NCBI GenBank assembly: GCA_017472255.1
Contig: JAFUQU010000011.1
Span: 283,072 to 347,071, forward strand
Reading direction: 5' to 3'
Length of the DNA: 64,000 bases
DNA from: Clostridia bacterium
GTDB lineage: Bacteria; Bacillota; Clostridia; Oscillospirales; CAG-272
Shown here: positions 55,829 through 64,000 of the stretch, piece by piece
How positions within the stretch are numbered: the first letter of the stretch is position 1
How the letters are laid out: every line of letters begins with the position of its first letter
Position numbers and translations under genes: made by a program
The notes under the pieces: generated by a model
The model's database searches: none
Seen by the model: the letters and a program-made list of their open reading frames with translations, nothing else
Told to the model about the DNA's origin: nothing

Positions 55829-57156
55829 TGAAACGGCGTGTTTTTCTCTGTCTGTTCGCGATGGGAGCGGCGGCGGCTTTGCTGGCAAGCGCGGCATGGC
55901 TGGCGGGCGGCGGCGGGCTGACGGCCATCATCACCGCGGTTCTGCTGGTGGCGGCGGCTTTCGGCATGGCGAACCTGTTCACCGCCTTCATTATGGAGCC
56001 GGTTCAGCGGCTGCATATTCACACGAAGGTTTCGGCCAACGAGCCTTCCTACTACCCCGAATTCCAGCCGCTGGTGGACAGGCTTCTCCAGCAGGAGAAG
56101 GAAATCCAGCACCAGCTTTTCCGGGTTGACAAGGAGAAGAACCGGCTGGCCACCATCATCTACAATATGGACGAGGGGCTGATCATTCTGGACAACAACC
56201 TGCGGGTGATTATGCTCAACGAAAGCGCGCACCGGCTGCTGGGAACCACCCTCTCCCGTTCCGACTGCGCGGGACGTTCACTGCACGACGTCTGCCCCAG
56301 CCGGGAAATCTGCGGCTGCATTGAGCGAGCCGATTCCATGGATTTGACGCTGGACGGGCGAAATTTGCAGCTTCACGTGAACCATGTGGTCACGGGCGCC
56401 GAGCAGGTGGGACGGATCGGTTTGATTCTGGACGTGACCGAGCGAAACGAGATTGAGCGGATCAAGCAGGAATTCACCGCCAACGTGTCTCACGAGCTGA
56501 AAACGCCGCTGACCTCGATTTCGGGCTACGCTGAGCTGATCGAAGCGGGCATGGCGCAGGGAAACGACGCGGTCATCTTCGCCGGGCGGATCCGCCGGGA
56601 GAGCGCGCGGATGCTGGCGCTGATCAGCGACATCATCAAGCTGTCCCAGCTGGACGAGGCTTCGGACGCGGACGCCTTCGAACCGGTGGAGCTGCACCGT
56701 CTCTGCGAGGAATGCATGGACACGCTGGAGATGAGCGCACAAAAGCACGAGGTTACGCTTTCGCTGGAGGGCGGAACCTGCGAGCTGTCGGGCGTGCCCA
56801 GCGAGCTTACCGAGCTGGTGTATAACCTGATCGATAACGGCATACGCTACAATCGTCCGGGCGGTAGCGTAAAGGTGAAAATCGCCCCGCCTCCCGCAGG
56901 CAGCCCCGGCTTGGTGATGCTGAGCGTGTCCGACACGGGCATCGGCATCGCCAAGGAGCATCAGGCGCGGGTGTTCGAACGGTTCTACCGGGTGGACAAA
57001 TCCCGCTCCAAAGCGACGGGCGGCACGGGTTTGGGGCTTGCCATCGTCAAGCACGTGGCTGAGCGTCACGGCGCGAAGCTGGAGCTGGAAAGCCGCATCG
57101 GAGAGGGAACCACCATCCGGGTGATCTTTTATGACAATGTGAGCGAAAATCTGTAA
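55828..57156 (+). CDS. sensor histidine kinase, PhoR-like
   Basis: A 442-residue membrane kinase. Two hydrophobic segments at the N-terminus (about residues 4-27 and 31-56) without a large extracytoplasmic domain, a PAS domain (MDEGLIILDNNLRVIMLNESAHRLLG), the H-box HELKTPLTSISGYAEL with His222, then N-box LIDNGIRYNRPGG, G1 DTGIGI and G2 GGTGLGLAIVKH. The lack of an external sensor domain fits PhoR-type kinases that sense through transporters. Operon with the response regulator and, 37 nt downstream, the Na/Pi symporter gene. Confidence 0.92.
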   Translation: MKRRVFLCLFAMGAAAALLASAAWLAGGGGLTAIITAVLLVAAAFGMANLFTAFIMEPVQRLHIHTKVSANEPSYYPEFQPLVDRLLQQEKEIQHQLFRVDKEKNRLATIIYNMDEGLIILDNNLRVIMLNESAHRLLGTTLSRSDCAGRSLHDVCPSREICGCIERADSMDLTLDGRNLQLHVNHVVTGAEQVGRIGLILDVTERNEIERIKQEFTANVSHELKTPLTSISGYAELIEAGMAQGNDAVIFAGRIRRESARMLALISDIIKLSQLDEASDADAFEPVELHRLCEECMDTLEMSAQKHEVTLSLEGGTCELSGVPSELTELVYNLIDNGIRYNRPGGSVKVKIAPPPAGSPGLVMLSVSDTGIGIAKEHQARVFERFYRVDKSRSKATGGTGLGLAIVKHVAERHGAKLELESRIGEGTTIRVIFYDNVSENL

Positions 57157-57192
57157 GAGGGATGTTAATTAAAGAAGTTGTGAGGATTAAAA

Positions 57193-58941
57193 ATGGACAT
57201 TTTTTCGATTTTAACGTTATTCGGCGGTCTTGCGCTGTTCTTGTTCGGCATGAACTACATGGGCGCGGGTCTGGAAAAGCTGTCGGGCGGCAAGCTCGAG
57301 CGAATGCTTGAGAAGCTCACCGACAATCCGGTTAAGGGCGTCCTGCTGGGCGCGGTTGTTACGGCCATCATCCAGTCGTCTTCGGCGACGACCGTCATGG
57401 TGGTGGGCTTCGTCAACTCGGGCATTATGAAGCTGACGCAAGCCATCGGCATCATCATGGGTGCGAATATTGGCACCACGGCAACGGCGTGGATTCTCTC
57501 CCTGTCGTCTCTGGACGGCGACGCATGGTACATTAAGCTGCTCAAGCCGGATTCCTTCTCGCCCATCGCGGCGCTGATCGGCGTTGTCATGATCATGGCG
57601 TCCAAAAACGACAAAAAGAAGGATATCGGCTCGATTCTGGTTGGCTTCGCTATCCTGATGTACGGTATGTCCAGTATGTCTGACGCGGTGGCTCCGCTGG
57701 CGGATATGCCCGAATTCGGCAAGATTTTGCTGATCTTCAACAATCCGGTGCTGGGCGTTCTGGCAGGCGCGGTGCTGACCGCAATCATCCAGTCCTCGTC
57801 GGCTTCGGTGGGTATTCTTCAGGCGCTTTCCGCCACCGGACTGCTGCCTTATTCCACCGCCATGCCCATCATCATGGGTCAGAACATCGGTACCTGCGTG
57901 ACGGCGATTCTCTCGTCCATCGGCGCAACCCGCAACGCAAAGCGCGCCGCCTGCGTACATCTTTACTTTAACCTGATCGGCACGGTGATTTTCCTGATCG
58001 GCTATTATACGCTTGACGCCATCATCGGTTTCCCCTTCGCGGACGATATGATCACTTCGCGGGGAATCGCTACCATCCACACCACCTTCAACCTGATTAC
58101 GACCGCGCTGCTGCTGCCGTTCTATAAGTTCCTGGGCAAGCTGGCGACCCTGACCGTGAAGGACGCTCCCGCCAAGGATGCACCCGCACCTCTGTTGGAC
58201 GAGCGCTTCCTTGCGACGCCTTCCTTCGCGCTGGAGCAGTGCTCCAACACCGCGCAGGGAATGGCTGAGCTGTCCCACGGCATCGTGCTTCGCTCGCTGA
58301 ACCTGATCGACAGCTATGACGAAAAGGAAGCCGCCTTCATCATCGAGAAGGAGGATGAGGTGGACAATTACGAAGATCAGCTTGGCACTTATTTGGTCAA
58401 GCTGTCCAGCCGCGACCTGTCGCTGGAGGATTCCAAAACCGCATCCCGTCTGCTTCACAACATCGGCGACTTTGAGCGCATCAGCGACCACGCGGTGAAC
58501 ATTCAGGAAGCGGCGAAGGAGATGCGGGACAAGAACATCACCTTTTCGCCCGAAGCGCAGCGTGAGCTGGCGGTAGTGCGCGAGGCCATGCGCGAGATTT
58601 TGCAGCTGACGCTGGAATCCTTCCAGACGAACAACCTTCAGCTTGCCGCCCGCATCGAGCCGCTGGAGCAGGTCATCGACGATCTGATCGATCAGGTGCG
58701 CGAGAATCACATCCGCCGCTTACAGGGCGGGCGCTGCACCATCGAACTGGGCTTTGTGCTGGCCGATCTGCTGACCAACTTTGAGCGCGTGTCCGACCAC
58801 TGCTCGAACCTTGCCGCCTGCATGATCAAATCGGACGAGCAGTCCTACGAGACGCACAAGTATCTGAACGAGGTGAAAGCACCGGGCAACGCTGCTTTCG
58901 CCGGCGAATTCAGCGCTTACGCGGCGAAATACACGTTATGA
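57193..58941 (+). CDS. Na+/phosphate symporter with PhoU-like C-terminal domain
   Basis: A 582-residue NptA/PF02690-type symporter. The two inverted repeats carry the signature QSSSATTVMVVGFVNSG and QSSSASVGILQALSATG, each after GA-V-TAIIQSS; the N-terminus is LALFLFGMNYMGAGLEKLSGGKL. The C-terminal about 200 residues (EQCSNTAQGMAELSHGIVLRS...NIGDFERISDHAVNIQEAA... FERVSDHCSNLAACM) form a PhoU-like helical domain that in relatives relays transport state. It lies in an operon with a PhoB/PhoR-like pair, giving a complete sense-and-import unit for phosphate. Confidence 0.92.
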   Translation: MDIFSILTLFGGLALFLFGMNYMGAGLEKLSGGKLERMLEKLTDNPVKGVLLGAVVTAIIQSSSATTVMVVGFVNSGIMKLTQAIGIIMGANIGTTATAWILSLSSLDGDAWYIKLLKPDSFSPIAALIGVVMIMASKNDKKKDIGSILVGFAILMYGMSSMSDAVAPLADMPEFGKILLIFNNPVLGVLAGAVLTAIIQSSSASVGILQALSATGLLPYSTAMPIIMGQNIGTCVTAILSSIGATRNAKRAACVHLYFNLIGTVIFLIGYYTLDAIIGFPFADDMITSRGIATIHTTFNLITTALLLPFYKFLGKLATLTVKDAPAKDAPAPLLDERFLATPSFALEQCSNTAQGMAELSHGIVLRSLNLIDSYDEKEAAFIIEKEDEVDNYEDQLGTYLVKLSSRDLSLEDSKTASRLLHNIGDFERISDHAVNIQEAAKEMRDKNITFSPEAQRELAVVREAMREILQLTLESFQTNNLQLAARIEPLEQVIDDLIDQVRENHIRRLQGGRCTIELGFVLADLLTNFERVSDHCSNLAACMIKSDEQSYETHKYLNEVKAPGNAAFAGEFSAYAAKYTL

Positions 58942-58945
58942 GATG

Positions 58946-58994
58946 CACACGAGGCTGACGCGCTTACGCGCGTCAGCCTCGTGTGGTTTTTCTT
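58946..58994. terminator. strong bidirectional terminator
   Basis: Eighteen-bp stem CACACGAGGCTGACGCGC / GCGCGTCAGCCTCGTGTG with loop TTAC, then GTTTTTCTTTT on the plus strand; between the symporter gene and the convergent Rpn-type pseudogene. Confidence 0.92.
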
Positions 58995-59854
58995 TTATAC
59001 GGATTTTTCCGGCGCCGCACGACGTGCGTAGCGCGCCATGCGCTTGACGGTGTCGGGGGGGAGATTGGTTATGTTTGCGATTTCTTCGTAGGACATCCGG
59101 CTATGCGTCAGAAGATTACGGGCAATTTGCCTGGAATTGCTTTCTTTTGTTTCTTTCCTGACTCTCTCTGCTGTTGCCTTCTCAACCCGCTCCACCATTT
59201 CTTCCATAGAACGACACATATCGTTCCTGCCTCCTTTTTCACCTTTGAATTGTCTGGTCTGCTCAGCCAGCTCGGGAATCTTCATTTTCTCCGGCTCGGT
59301 GCAGCAGAAATCGTGCATCAGATGACCGATGGGCGTATCGCCGCGGTACTCGCCGTTCACGTAGATGATGTGTGCGCCATCACAAAATGGCTCGCCCGTT
59401 TCGAGCACCATGCGGTCAATGGTATATTTCGGCAGCCCGCGCCTGAAAATATCCCGCTCCGTGATGAAGATCACATAAGTATCCGCCAGCCGTTGAAAAT
59501 TTTCGCCCGGCTTCGTGATATTCGCGTCGATCAAACTGCTGTTGTAGCGGGCACGCTTAGCGTCCGCGCCCACATCCCGGCGCTGAATCTCGATGTTGTA
59601 TCGTTTGCCGGTGCTGTCGATGGCGAACACATCCAGCCGTACCGAACTCCGCGCAGATTTTTAATCTCATACTGCGCGCGCACCTTCTTTACAATCAAAT
59701 CATCCTTTTCCAGAATGATTCGCAGCACCAGCTCGGTACATTCGTTGTTATCGTCGAAAACCCGCGACATGAAATCGTCGTCCATCAGACGGAAATTTTC
59801 TATCTGTTCCAGCATCTCCTCGCGGGTGATGATTGCGTTCCGTTTCATTGTCAT
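58995..59854 (-). pseudogene. Rpn-family recombination-promoting nuclease, frameshifted
   Basis: Two overlapping frames together make one Rpn/PD-(D/E)XK transposase-like nuclease. The first (from 59854) encodes MDDDFMSRVFDDNNECTELVLRIIL...AQYEIKNLRG; the second continues with VRLDVFAIDSTGKRYNIEIQRRDVGADAKRARYNSSLIDA, the catalytic D...E-x-Q core, and PKYTIDRM. A single missing base near 59645-59650 separates them: adding one base would read LRGSSVRLDV. A consensus promoter (TTGACA/TATAAT) remains, so the C-terminal part may still be translated from an internal ATG at 59630. Either a pseudogene or a sequencing error; programmed frameshifting is less likely, as no slippery heptamer is visible. 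Confidence 0.8.
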
Positions 59855-59873
59855 CCCCCCAGCCTGTATCTAT

Positions 59874-59902
59874 ATTATACCACGCCGCCCCCGTCCTGTC
59901 AA
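59874..59902 (-). promoter_or_regulatory. promoter of the Rpn-family gene
   Basis: Minus strand TTGACA (59902-59897), 17-nt spacer, TATAAT (59879-59874). Confidence 0.75.
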
Positions 59903-59924
59903 CAAACATTTTGTAAAAACCACA

Positions 59925-59960
59925 GGACGCAGTCCGCGCACCTGTGCGCGGACTGCGTCC
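59925..59960 (-). terminator. terminator of the deacetylase operon
   Basis: Sixteen-bp stem GGACGCAGTCCGCGCA / TGCGCGGACTGCGTCC with loop CCTG; on the minus strand GTGGTTTTTAC follows. Confidence 0.88.
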
Positions 59961-59966
59961 CGATAC

Positions 59967-60701
59967 CTACTCCGACCCCAGCAGCTCGGACACCGTGACA
60001 AACTCATATCCATCCTCGATCAGCGCCGGAATGAATTCCCGCAAAGCATCAGGCGTGGGGCTGTCGCGGCCGATGAAGTCGTGGCAGAGAATGATCGATC
60101 CCGGTCCGGTCTGGGTCAGCACCGTTTCCACAATCTGGTTTACCGGCGTGTGCGCCCAATCCCGCGTGTCCACTGTCCACAAAATGATGTCGTAGTCCAT
60201 CCCCGACGCCGCCTGCGTCACCGCCTTGCCAAAGCTGCCCTCCGGCGGGCGAAAGAGCTTGGGACGATAGTCGGCGATCTCGTTCAGCGCACGCTCGGTG
60301 CGAATGATTTCGCTGGTGACAGCGTCAGGAGAGAGGCGGTTCATCTTCGGATGGGACCAGGTGTGATTGCCCACTTCATGCCCCTCGGACAGCTCCCGAA
60401 GAATCAGCTCCGGGTAACGTTCCGCAAGCTCTCCCACCACAAAAAAGGTCGCCTTCGCGCCGTATTCATCCAGAATATCCAAAATCTCGGCGGTGTACTT
60501 GTAATGCGGCCCGTCATCGAAGGTCAGGGCGATGCGTCGGGTGTCGGTGGGATGTGAATAGTAGACGGCGCAGTCCTCCGCCCGAACGGGGACGGCAGTC
60601 CCCATGGGAACTGCTGTTCCCGTGGGGACAATAGTGCCCATGGGCAGGGCAAGGAACAATATCAGCGCCGCCAGCACAAGCCGTTTCATCCTTAGAAGCA
60701 C
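59967..60701 (-). CDS. polysaccharide deacetylase (NodB-type), secreted
   Basis: A 244-residue CE4 deacetylase: signal peptide (about 20 residues), a hexapeptide repeat linker (P[MT]GT[AI]V three times, residues about 20-38), then the NodB domain with TFDDGPH (Asp-Asp metal/base), EVGNHTWSHPKM (HxxxH ligands), FRPPEGSFGKAV, DWAHTPVN and IILCHDF. It removes acetyl groups from peptidoglycan or another glycan outside the membrane. Start: GTG 60701 has GGAGGAG nearby and overlaps the preceding gene by 10 nt; ATG 60689 (MKRLVL) is a reasonable alternative. Confidence 0.88.
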   Translation of the reverse strand: MLLRMKRLVLAALILFLALPMGTIVPTGTAVPMGTAVPVRAEDCAVYYSHPTDTRRIALTFDDGPHYKYTAEILDILDEYGAKATFFVVGELAERYPELILRELSEGHEVGNHTWSHPKMNRLSPDAVTSEIIRTERALNEIADYRPKLFRPPEGSFGKAVTQAASGMDYDIILWTVDTRDWAHTPVNQIVETVLTQTGPGSIILCHDFIGRDSPTPDALREFIPALIEDGYEFVTVSELLGSE

Positions 60702-61477
60702 AGCTCCTCCAGCGAGCCGAAGCGGTAGCCCTGCTTCTCCAGCCGCGTCAAAAATTCATCCAGAATCTTCGCGTTGGTGGCGCTGGTGGGATGGAGCAGC
60801 AGAATCTCGCCGTTGTGAACGTGGGAGAGCAGCTTGTTCAGCGCCACATCGGGAGCGGGCTGCTTGTCGTTGTCCCAGTCGGCGTAGGCGTAGCTCCAGA
60901 AAACCGTCTTATAACCCATGTCGCTGACGATTTTCATGTTTTCCTCGGTGAAGCTGCCCTCCGGCGGACGATAGAGCTTCGCCATTTCATAGCCGGTCAA
61001 TTCCTTGCAAAGCTTTTCCAGCCCGCCAAGCTCCTCCTCGAAGACGGCGCGGTCGGTGATTTTTGCCATATTGCGGTGCTTCATCGTGTGATTCGCCACC
61101 GTGTGACCCTCCTCGAACATCCGCTTGACCAGATCGGTGTCCCGGCGGATCAGGTTCTCCAGCACGAAGAAGGTGCCCTCAGCGTTGTGCTTTTTCAAAG
61201 TGTCCAGCACCTTTGTCACGTTGCCGTTTTCGTAGCCCGCGTCGAAGGTCAGATAGATCACCTTTTCGGTGTTGGCATCGCCGTGGTCACGGTCGATATA
61301 ATACCCGCCGTATTGTTCGATATAAGCAAATTCGGAGGGAATCGGCGGCTGAGTGTGGCTGTCGTTGTTTTTGCAGTACCAATGGCTTTCGGCGGCGCTC
61401 ACACTGGTTGTCAGCGCAGCGCAGACGGCCAGCGCAGCGCAGATCGTCTGCGCAGTCAGTGTTTTTGCAGCTTTCAT
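60692..61477 (-). CDS. pdaA: muramic-delta-lactam-forming deacetylase, PdaA-like
   Basis: A 261-residue CE4 enzyme with signal peptide (cleavage near SVSA-AES). Core motifs: KVIYLTFDAGYENGNVTKVLDTLKKHNAEGTFFV (the TFDAGYENG form characterises PdaA), HTVANHTMKHRNMAKI, LYRPPEGSFTEENMKIVSDMGYKTVFWSYAYADWD and ILLLHPTSATN. PdaA deacetylates muramic acid in cortex peptidoglycan on the way to muramic-delta-lactam, needed for spore germination. It precedes and overlaps the second deacetylase gene. With spoIID it supports a sporulating host. Confidence 0.9.
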   Translation of the reverse strand: MKAAKTLTAQTICAALAVCAALTTSVSAAESHWYCKNNDSHTQPPIPSEFAYIEQYGGYYIDRDHGDANTEKVIYLTFDAGYENGNVTKVLDTLKKHNAEGTFFVLENLIRRDTDLVKRMFEEGHTVANHTMKHRNMAKITDRAVFEEELGGLEKLCKELTGYEMAKLYRPPEGSFTEENMKIVSDMGYKTVFWSYAYADWDNDKQPAPDVALNKLLSHVHNGEILLLHPTSATNAKILDEFLTRLEKQGYRFGSLEELCF

Positions 61478-61540
61478 AATTCATCATCATCCTTTCATCA
61501 GGTCTGCGATTATTTTGTCCGATTTTTTTTGCAAATTGCC

Positions 61541-61570
61541 TTGATTTTTTTGGCGGTTCAGGGTATAATA
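61541..61570 (+). promoter_or_regulatory. possible distal argG promoter
   Basis: TTGATT (61541-61546), 18-nt spacer, TATAAT (61565-61570). The inverted repeat at 61614 would lie about 40 nt into this transcript. Confidence 0.45.
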
Positions 61571-61613
61571 TATATTGATATTGTTTTGTATGACGCAACG
61601 AGGATATCAATTT

Positions 61614-61635
61614 GCATAAATTCCGCTTTATGCAC
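61614..61635. promoter_or_regulatory. inverted repeat TGCATAAA-N6-TTTATGCA, candidate ArgR site
   Basis: Eight-base arms at 61614-61621 and 61628-61635; a third TGCATAAA lies at 61742-61749 over the predicted transcript start, and an ATGAATATTTATACAT sequence at 61678-61693 resembles Arg boxes. All lie upstream of argG in a 302-nt gene-free region that otherwise is AT-rich. Arginine control is inference. Confidence 0.5.
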
Positions 61636-61709
61636 TCCGGATATACATTTTTGTGTATTTCATTACAAACAACCGAATGAATATTTATACATCTTATGCA
61701 GCTATAATC

Positions 61710-61738
61710 TTGCATTTTTCCTGAATAAGGTGTATAAT
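61710..61738 (+). promoter_or_regulatory. proximal argG promoter
   Basis: TTGCAT (61710-61715), 17-nt spacer, TATAAT (61733-61738), with TGCATAAA at about +1. Confidence 0.75.
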
Positions 61739-61779
61739 ATATGCATAAAAACAAATCATATTCAAAGAGGTACATAACC

Positions 61780-63015
61780 ATGAAAAACAAGGAAAACATC
61801 AAGAAAGTCGTGCTTGCGTATTCGGGCGGTCTGGACACCTCCATCATCATCCCGTGGCTCAAGGAAAACTATAACAACTGCGAAGTCATCGCCGTCTCCG
61901 GCGACGTCGGACAGGGCACCGAACTGGACGGTCTGGAGGAAAAGGCAATCAAGACCGGTGCTTCCAAGCTCTACATCGAGGACCTGAAAAAGGATTACAT
62001 CGAGAATTACATCTGGCCCTGCCTGAAGGCTGAAGCTAAGTACGAGGACTATCTGCTGGGCACCTCCCACGCCCGTCCCTGCATCGCAAAGCGTCTGGTT
62101 GAAATCGCTAAGGCTGAAGGCGCTGACGCCATCTGCCACGGCTGCACCGGCAAGGGCAACGACCAGGTTCGTTTCGAGCTGGCCATCAAGGCTTTCGCTC
62201 CCGAAATGGCAATCATCGCTCCCTGGCGTGAGTGGGATATTCAGTCCCGCGATCAGGAAATCGACTACGCCGAGGCGCACAACATCCCGCTGAAGATCAA
62301 CCGCGAGACCAACTATAGTAAGGATAAGAACCTGTGGCATCTGTCCCACGAGGGTCTTGATCTCGAGTCCCCCGCCAACGAGCCTCAGTACAACAACAAG
62401 GGCTTCCTTGAGCTGGGCGTATCCCCCGAGCAGGCTCCCGACGTTCCCACTTACGTGACCATCCACTTTGAGAAGGGCGTTCCCACCGCCATCGACGGCG
62501 TGGAGATGGACTGCGTTTCCATCGTTGAAAAGCTGAACAAGATCGGCGGCGAAAACGGCATCGGTCTCTTGGACATCGTTGAAAACCGTCTGGTCGGCAT
62601 GAAGTCCCGCGGCGTTTACGAGACTCCCGCCGGCACCATCCTTTACAAGGCTCACAACGTGCTGGAAACCATCACGCTTGACAAGGAGACCTTCCACTTC
62701 ATGCAGGCGCAGGTCGCTCCCAAGATGGCTGATCTGACCTACAACGGACAGTGGTTCACCCCCCTGCGCGAGGCTCTCTGCGCCTTCGTTGACAAGGTGA
62801 ACGAGACCGTCACCGGCGACGTGAAGCTGAAGCTTTACAAGGGCAACCTGATCAATGCCGGCGTAACCTCGCCTTACACCCTGTACGACGAGCAGACCGC
62901 TTCCTTCGGCGTTGACGAGGACTACAACCAGGCTGACGCCGAGGGCTTCATCAACCTGTTCGGTCTGCCGATCAAGGTTAAGTCCACCCTCGAGGCAAGA
63001 CGGAATAACAAATAA
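61780..63015 (+). CDS. argG: argininosuccinate synthase
   Basis: A 411-residue enzyme joining citrulline and aspartate at the expense of ATP. ATP loop AYSGGLDTS (residues 13-21), aspartate/citrulline-binding [30 protein letters not shown], and the central ARG motif [19 protein letters not shown] with [21 protein letters not shown]. The ATG at 61780 follows AAAGAGG; an earlier in-frame ATG lies near the transcript start. Followed by argH after 109 nt that contain a hairpin. Confidence 0.97.
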   Translation: MKNKENIKKVVLAYSGGLDTSIIIPWLKENYNNCEVIAVSGDVGQGTELDGLEEKAIKTGASKLYIEDLKKDYIENYIWPCLKAEAKYEDYLLGTSHARPCIAKRLVEIAKAEGADAICHGCTGKGNDQVRFELAIKAFAPEMAIIAPWREWDIQSRDQEIDYAEAHNIPLKINRETNYSKDKNLWHLSHEGLDLESPANEPQYNNKGFLELGVSPEQAPDVPTYVTIHFEKGVPTAIDGVEMDCVSIVEKLNKIGGENGIGLLDIVENRLVGMKSRGVYETPAGTILYKAHNVLETITLDKETFHFMQAQVAPKMADLTYNGQWFTPLREALCAFVDKVNETVTGDVKLKLYKGNLINAGVTSPYTLYDEQTASFGVDEDYNQADAEGFINLFGLPIKVKSTLEARRNNK

Positions 63016-63035
63016 GAATCTATCATACCATTCAC

Positions 63036-63069
63036 GGAAAATGAAGCAGCTTTCGCTGCTTCATTTTCC
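63036..63069 (+). terminator. hairpin between argG and argH
   Basis: GGAAAATGAAGCAGC / GCTGCTTCATTTTCC with loop TTTC; T-rich on the 3' arm. It may be a partial terminator or processing site within the arg operon, as argH has no obvious separate promoter before its ribosome site. Confidence 0.7.
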
Positions 63070-63124
63070 AAAATATAAACCAAATTACATCTTTCTATAA
63101 AACAACCAAACTTAGGAGAACAAC

Positions 63125-64000
63125 ATGAAACTCTGGTCCGGACGTTTCAAAAAAGACGTCGATTCGCGCGTGAACGATTTCAACTCCTCCATCTCCTTCG
63201 ACGGAAGAATGTACCGCCAGGATATCGAAGGCTCCATCGCGCACGCTACGATGCTGGGTGAATGCGGCATTATCGAGAAGGGCGAATCCGAAAAGATCGT
63301 CGAAGCCCTTCACGGGATTCTCGCCGACATCGAATCGGGGGAGGTGGAATTTTCCGCCGACGCCGAGGACATCCATATGAACATCGAAACCATCTTGACA
63401 AGCCGCATCGGCGATACCGGCAAGCGGCTCCATACCGCCCGCAGCCGCAACGATCAGGTGGCGCTGGACATCCGTATGTACCTTCTGACCCAGGTGGACG
63501 CGGTGATGGAGCGTGTGCTGGCACTGCTGGCGGCGATTTCCGCGAAAGCGAAGCTGCATACCGACACGGTTATGGCGGGTTATACCCATCTCCAGCGCGC
63601 GCAGCCCGTGACCTTTGCGCACTACATCCTCGCCTACGCGCAGATGCTGATGCGCGACTACGACCGTCTTTGCGACGTCCGCCGCCGCATGAACGTGATG
63701 CCCCTCGGCTCGGGCGCGCTGGCGTCCACCACCTACCCGATCAACCGGGAGCGTGTGGCGGAGCTGCTGGGCTTCCCGGCTGTCACCGAAAACTCCATCG
63801 ACGGCGTGTCCGACCGGGATTTCTGCCTGGAATTCGCTTCGGCGCTGTCCATCCTGATGATGCACATGAGCCGCTTCTCCGAGGAAATCATTCTCTGGTG
63901 CTCCTCCGAATTCGGCTTCATCGAGCTGGACGACGCCTTCTCCACCGGCTCCTCCATCATGCCCCAGAAGAAGAATCCCGACGTGGCGGAGCTCATCCGC
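63125..64000 (+). CDS. argH: argininosuccinate lyase, 3' end beyond the window
   Basis: The first 292 residues of argininosuccinate lyase, truncated by the window edge (full proteins are about 460). Clear markers are [88 protein letters not shown] and the fumarase-superfamily signature [12 protein letters not shown] near residues 275-286. GGAGAA precedes the ATG. It splits argininosuccinate to arginine and fumarate, completing the pathway after argG. Confidence 0.97.
   Translation, partial: MKLWSGRFKKDVDSRVNDFNSSISFDGRMYRQDIEGSIAHATMLGECGIIEKGESEKIVEALHGILADIESGEVEFSADAEDIHMNIETILTSRIGDTGKRLHTARSRNDQVALDIRMYLLTQVDAVMERVLALLAAISAKAKLHTDTVMAGYTHLQRAQPVTFAHYILAYAQMLMRDYDRLCDVRRRMNVMPLGSGALASTTYPINRERVAELLGFPAVTENSIDGVSDRDFCLEFASALSILMMHMSRFSEEIILWCSSEFGFIELDDAFSTGSSIMPQKKNPDVAELIR

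Noticed and set aside
58995..59854. Programmed ribosomal frameshift in the Rpn-family gene
   Set aside because: No slippery heptamer or downstream pseudoknot was visible at 59640-59655; a simple one-base deletion explains the break.
1..64000. Prophage, integrated element or rRNA/tRNA-anchored island
   Set aside because: No integrase, capsid, terminase, relaxase, tRNA gene or att-like direct repeats were recognised anywhere in the window.

Overview
The window reads as a chromosomal segment of a moderately GC-rich, spore-forming member of the Clostridia (Bacillota), most like an uncultured gut Oscillospirales/Ruminococcaceae-type genome. The grounds are the sporulation genes (spoIID, a pdaA-type deacetylase), Bacillota-style promoters (TTGACA, 17 nt, TATAAT), strong Shine-Dalgarno sequences, rplM-rpsI behind a structured leader, a DUF6472 protein, and lipoprotein solute-binding proteins of the type expanded in gut Clostridia. 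The taxonomic call is inference; no 16S or tRNA gene is present.

Layout. 1-3.3 kb: gene tail, a DUF6056-like membrane protein, a divergent SLOG/XRE pair and a solitary Phd-type antitoxin. 3.3-6.6 kb: spoIID, citrate synthase, a membrane protein with a 9-G tract at codons 7-10. 6.6-13 kb: three tandem, progressively shorter solute-binding-like proteins, then a compact nitrate/sulfonate/thiamine-precursor-type ABC importer. 13-15 kb: rplM-rpsI, a Phd/ParE toxin-antitoxin pair, DUF6472. 15-24.2 kb: two paralogous large proteins of an unassigned, probably glycosidase-like family, a lipoprotein solute-binding protein, an EamA transporter and two AraC regulators. 24.2-30.6 kb: HD, NERD, ACP, acyl-CoA/ACP ligase, aminopeptidase P. 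30.6-41.7 kb: aminotransferase, TagO/WecA-like transferase, three small proteins of unknown role (one an Asp/Arg/Cys repeat protein), phosphodiesterase, Gfo/Idh/MocA oxidoreductase, pseudouridine synthase, a U32-type pair, M18 aminopeptidase. 41.7-48.5 kb: two tandem solute-binding lipoproteins, a toroid-fold enzyme, divergent AraC, DUF3737. 48.5-54.8 kb: candidate small RNA, ABC exporter with two FtsX-like permeases, pentapeptide protein, pncB with a long structured leader. 55-59 kb: PhoB/PhoR-like two-component system and Na/Pi symporter. 59-64 kb: frameshifted Rpn-family nuclease, two polysaccharide deacetylases, argG and truncated argH.

The main theme is a dispersed carbohydrate-uptake network: solute-binding lipoproteins sit beside putative glycan-active enzymes and AraC regulators, yet no cognate sugar permease or ATPase is present. 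A shared palindrome (ACGAAA-N3-TTTCGT), 10-11 nt upstream of the -35 box in two unlinked units, ties two of these loci into one candidate regulon. Other signals to follow are the pncB leader, a solitary promoter-terminator RNA unit, palindromic operators at two ABC operons, a two-gene U32 system, and several families of intergenic palindromic elements.
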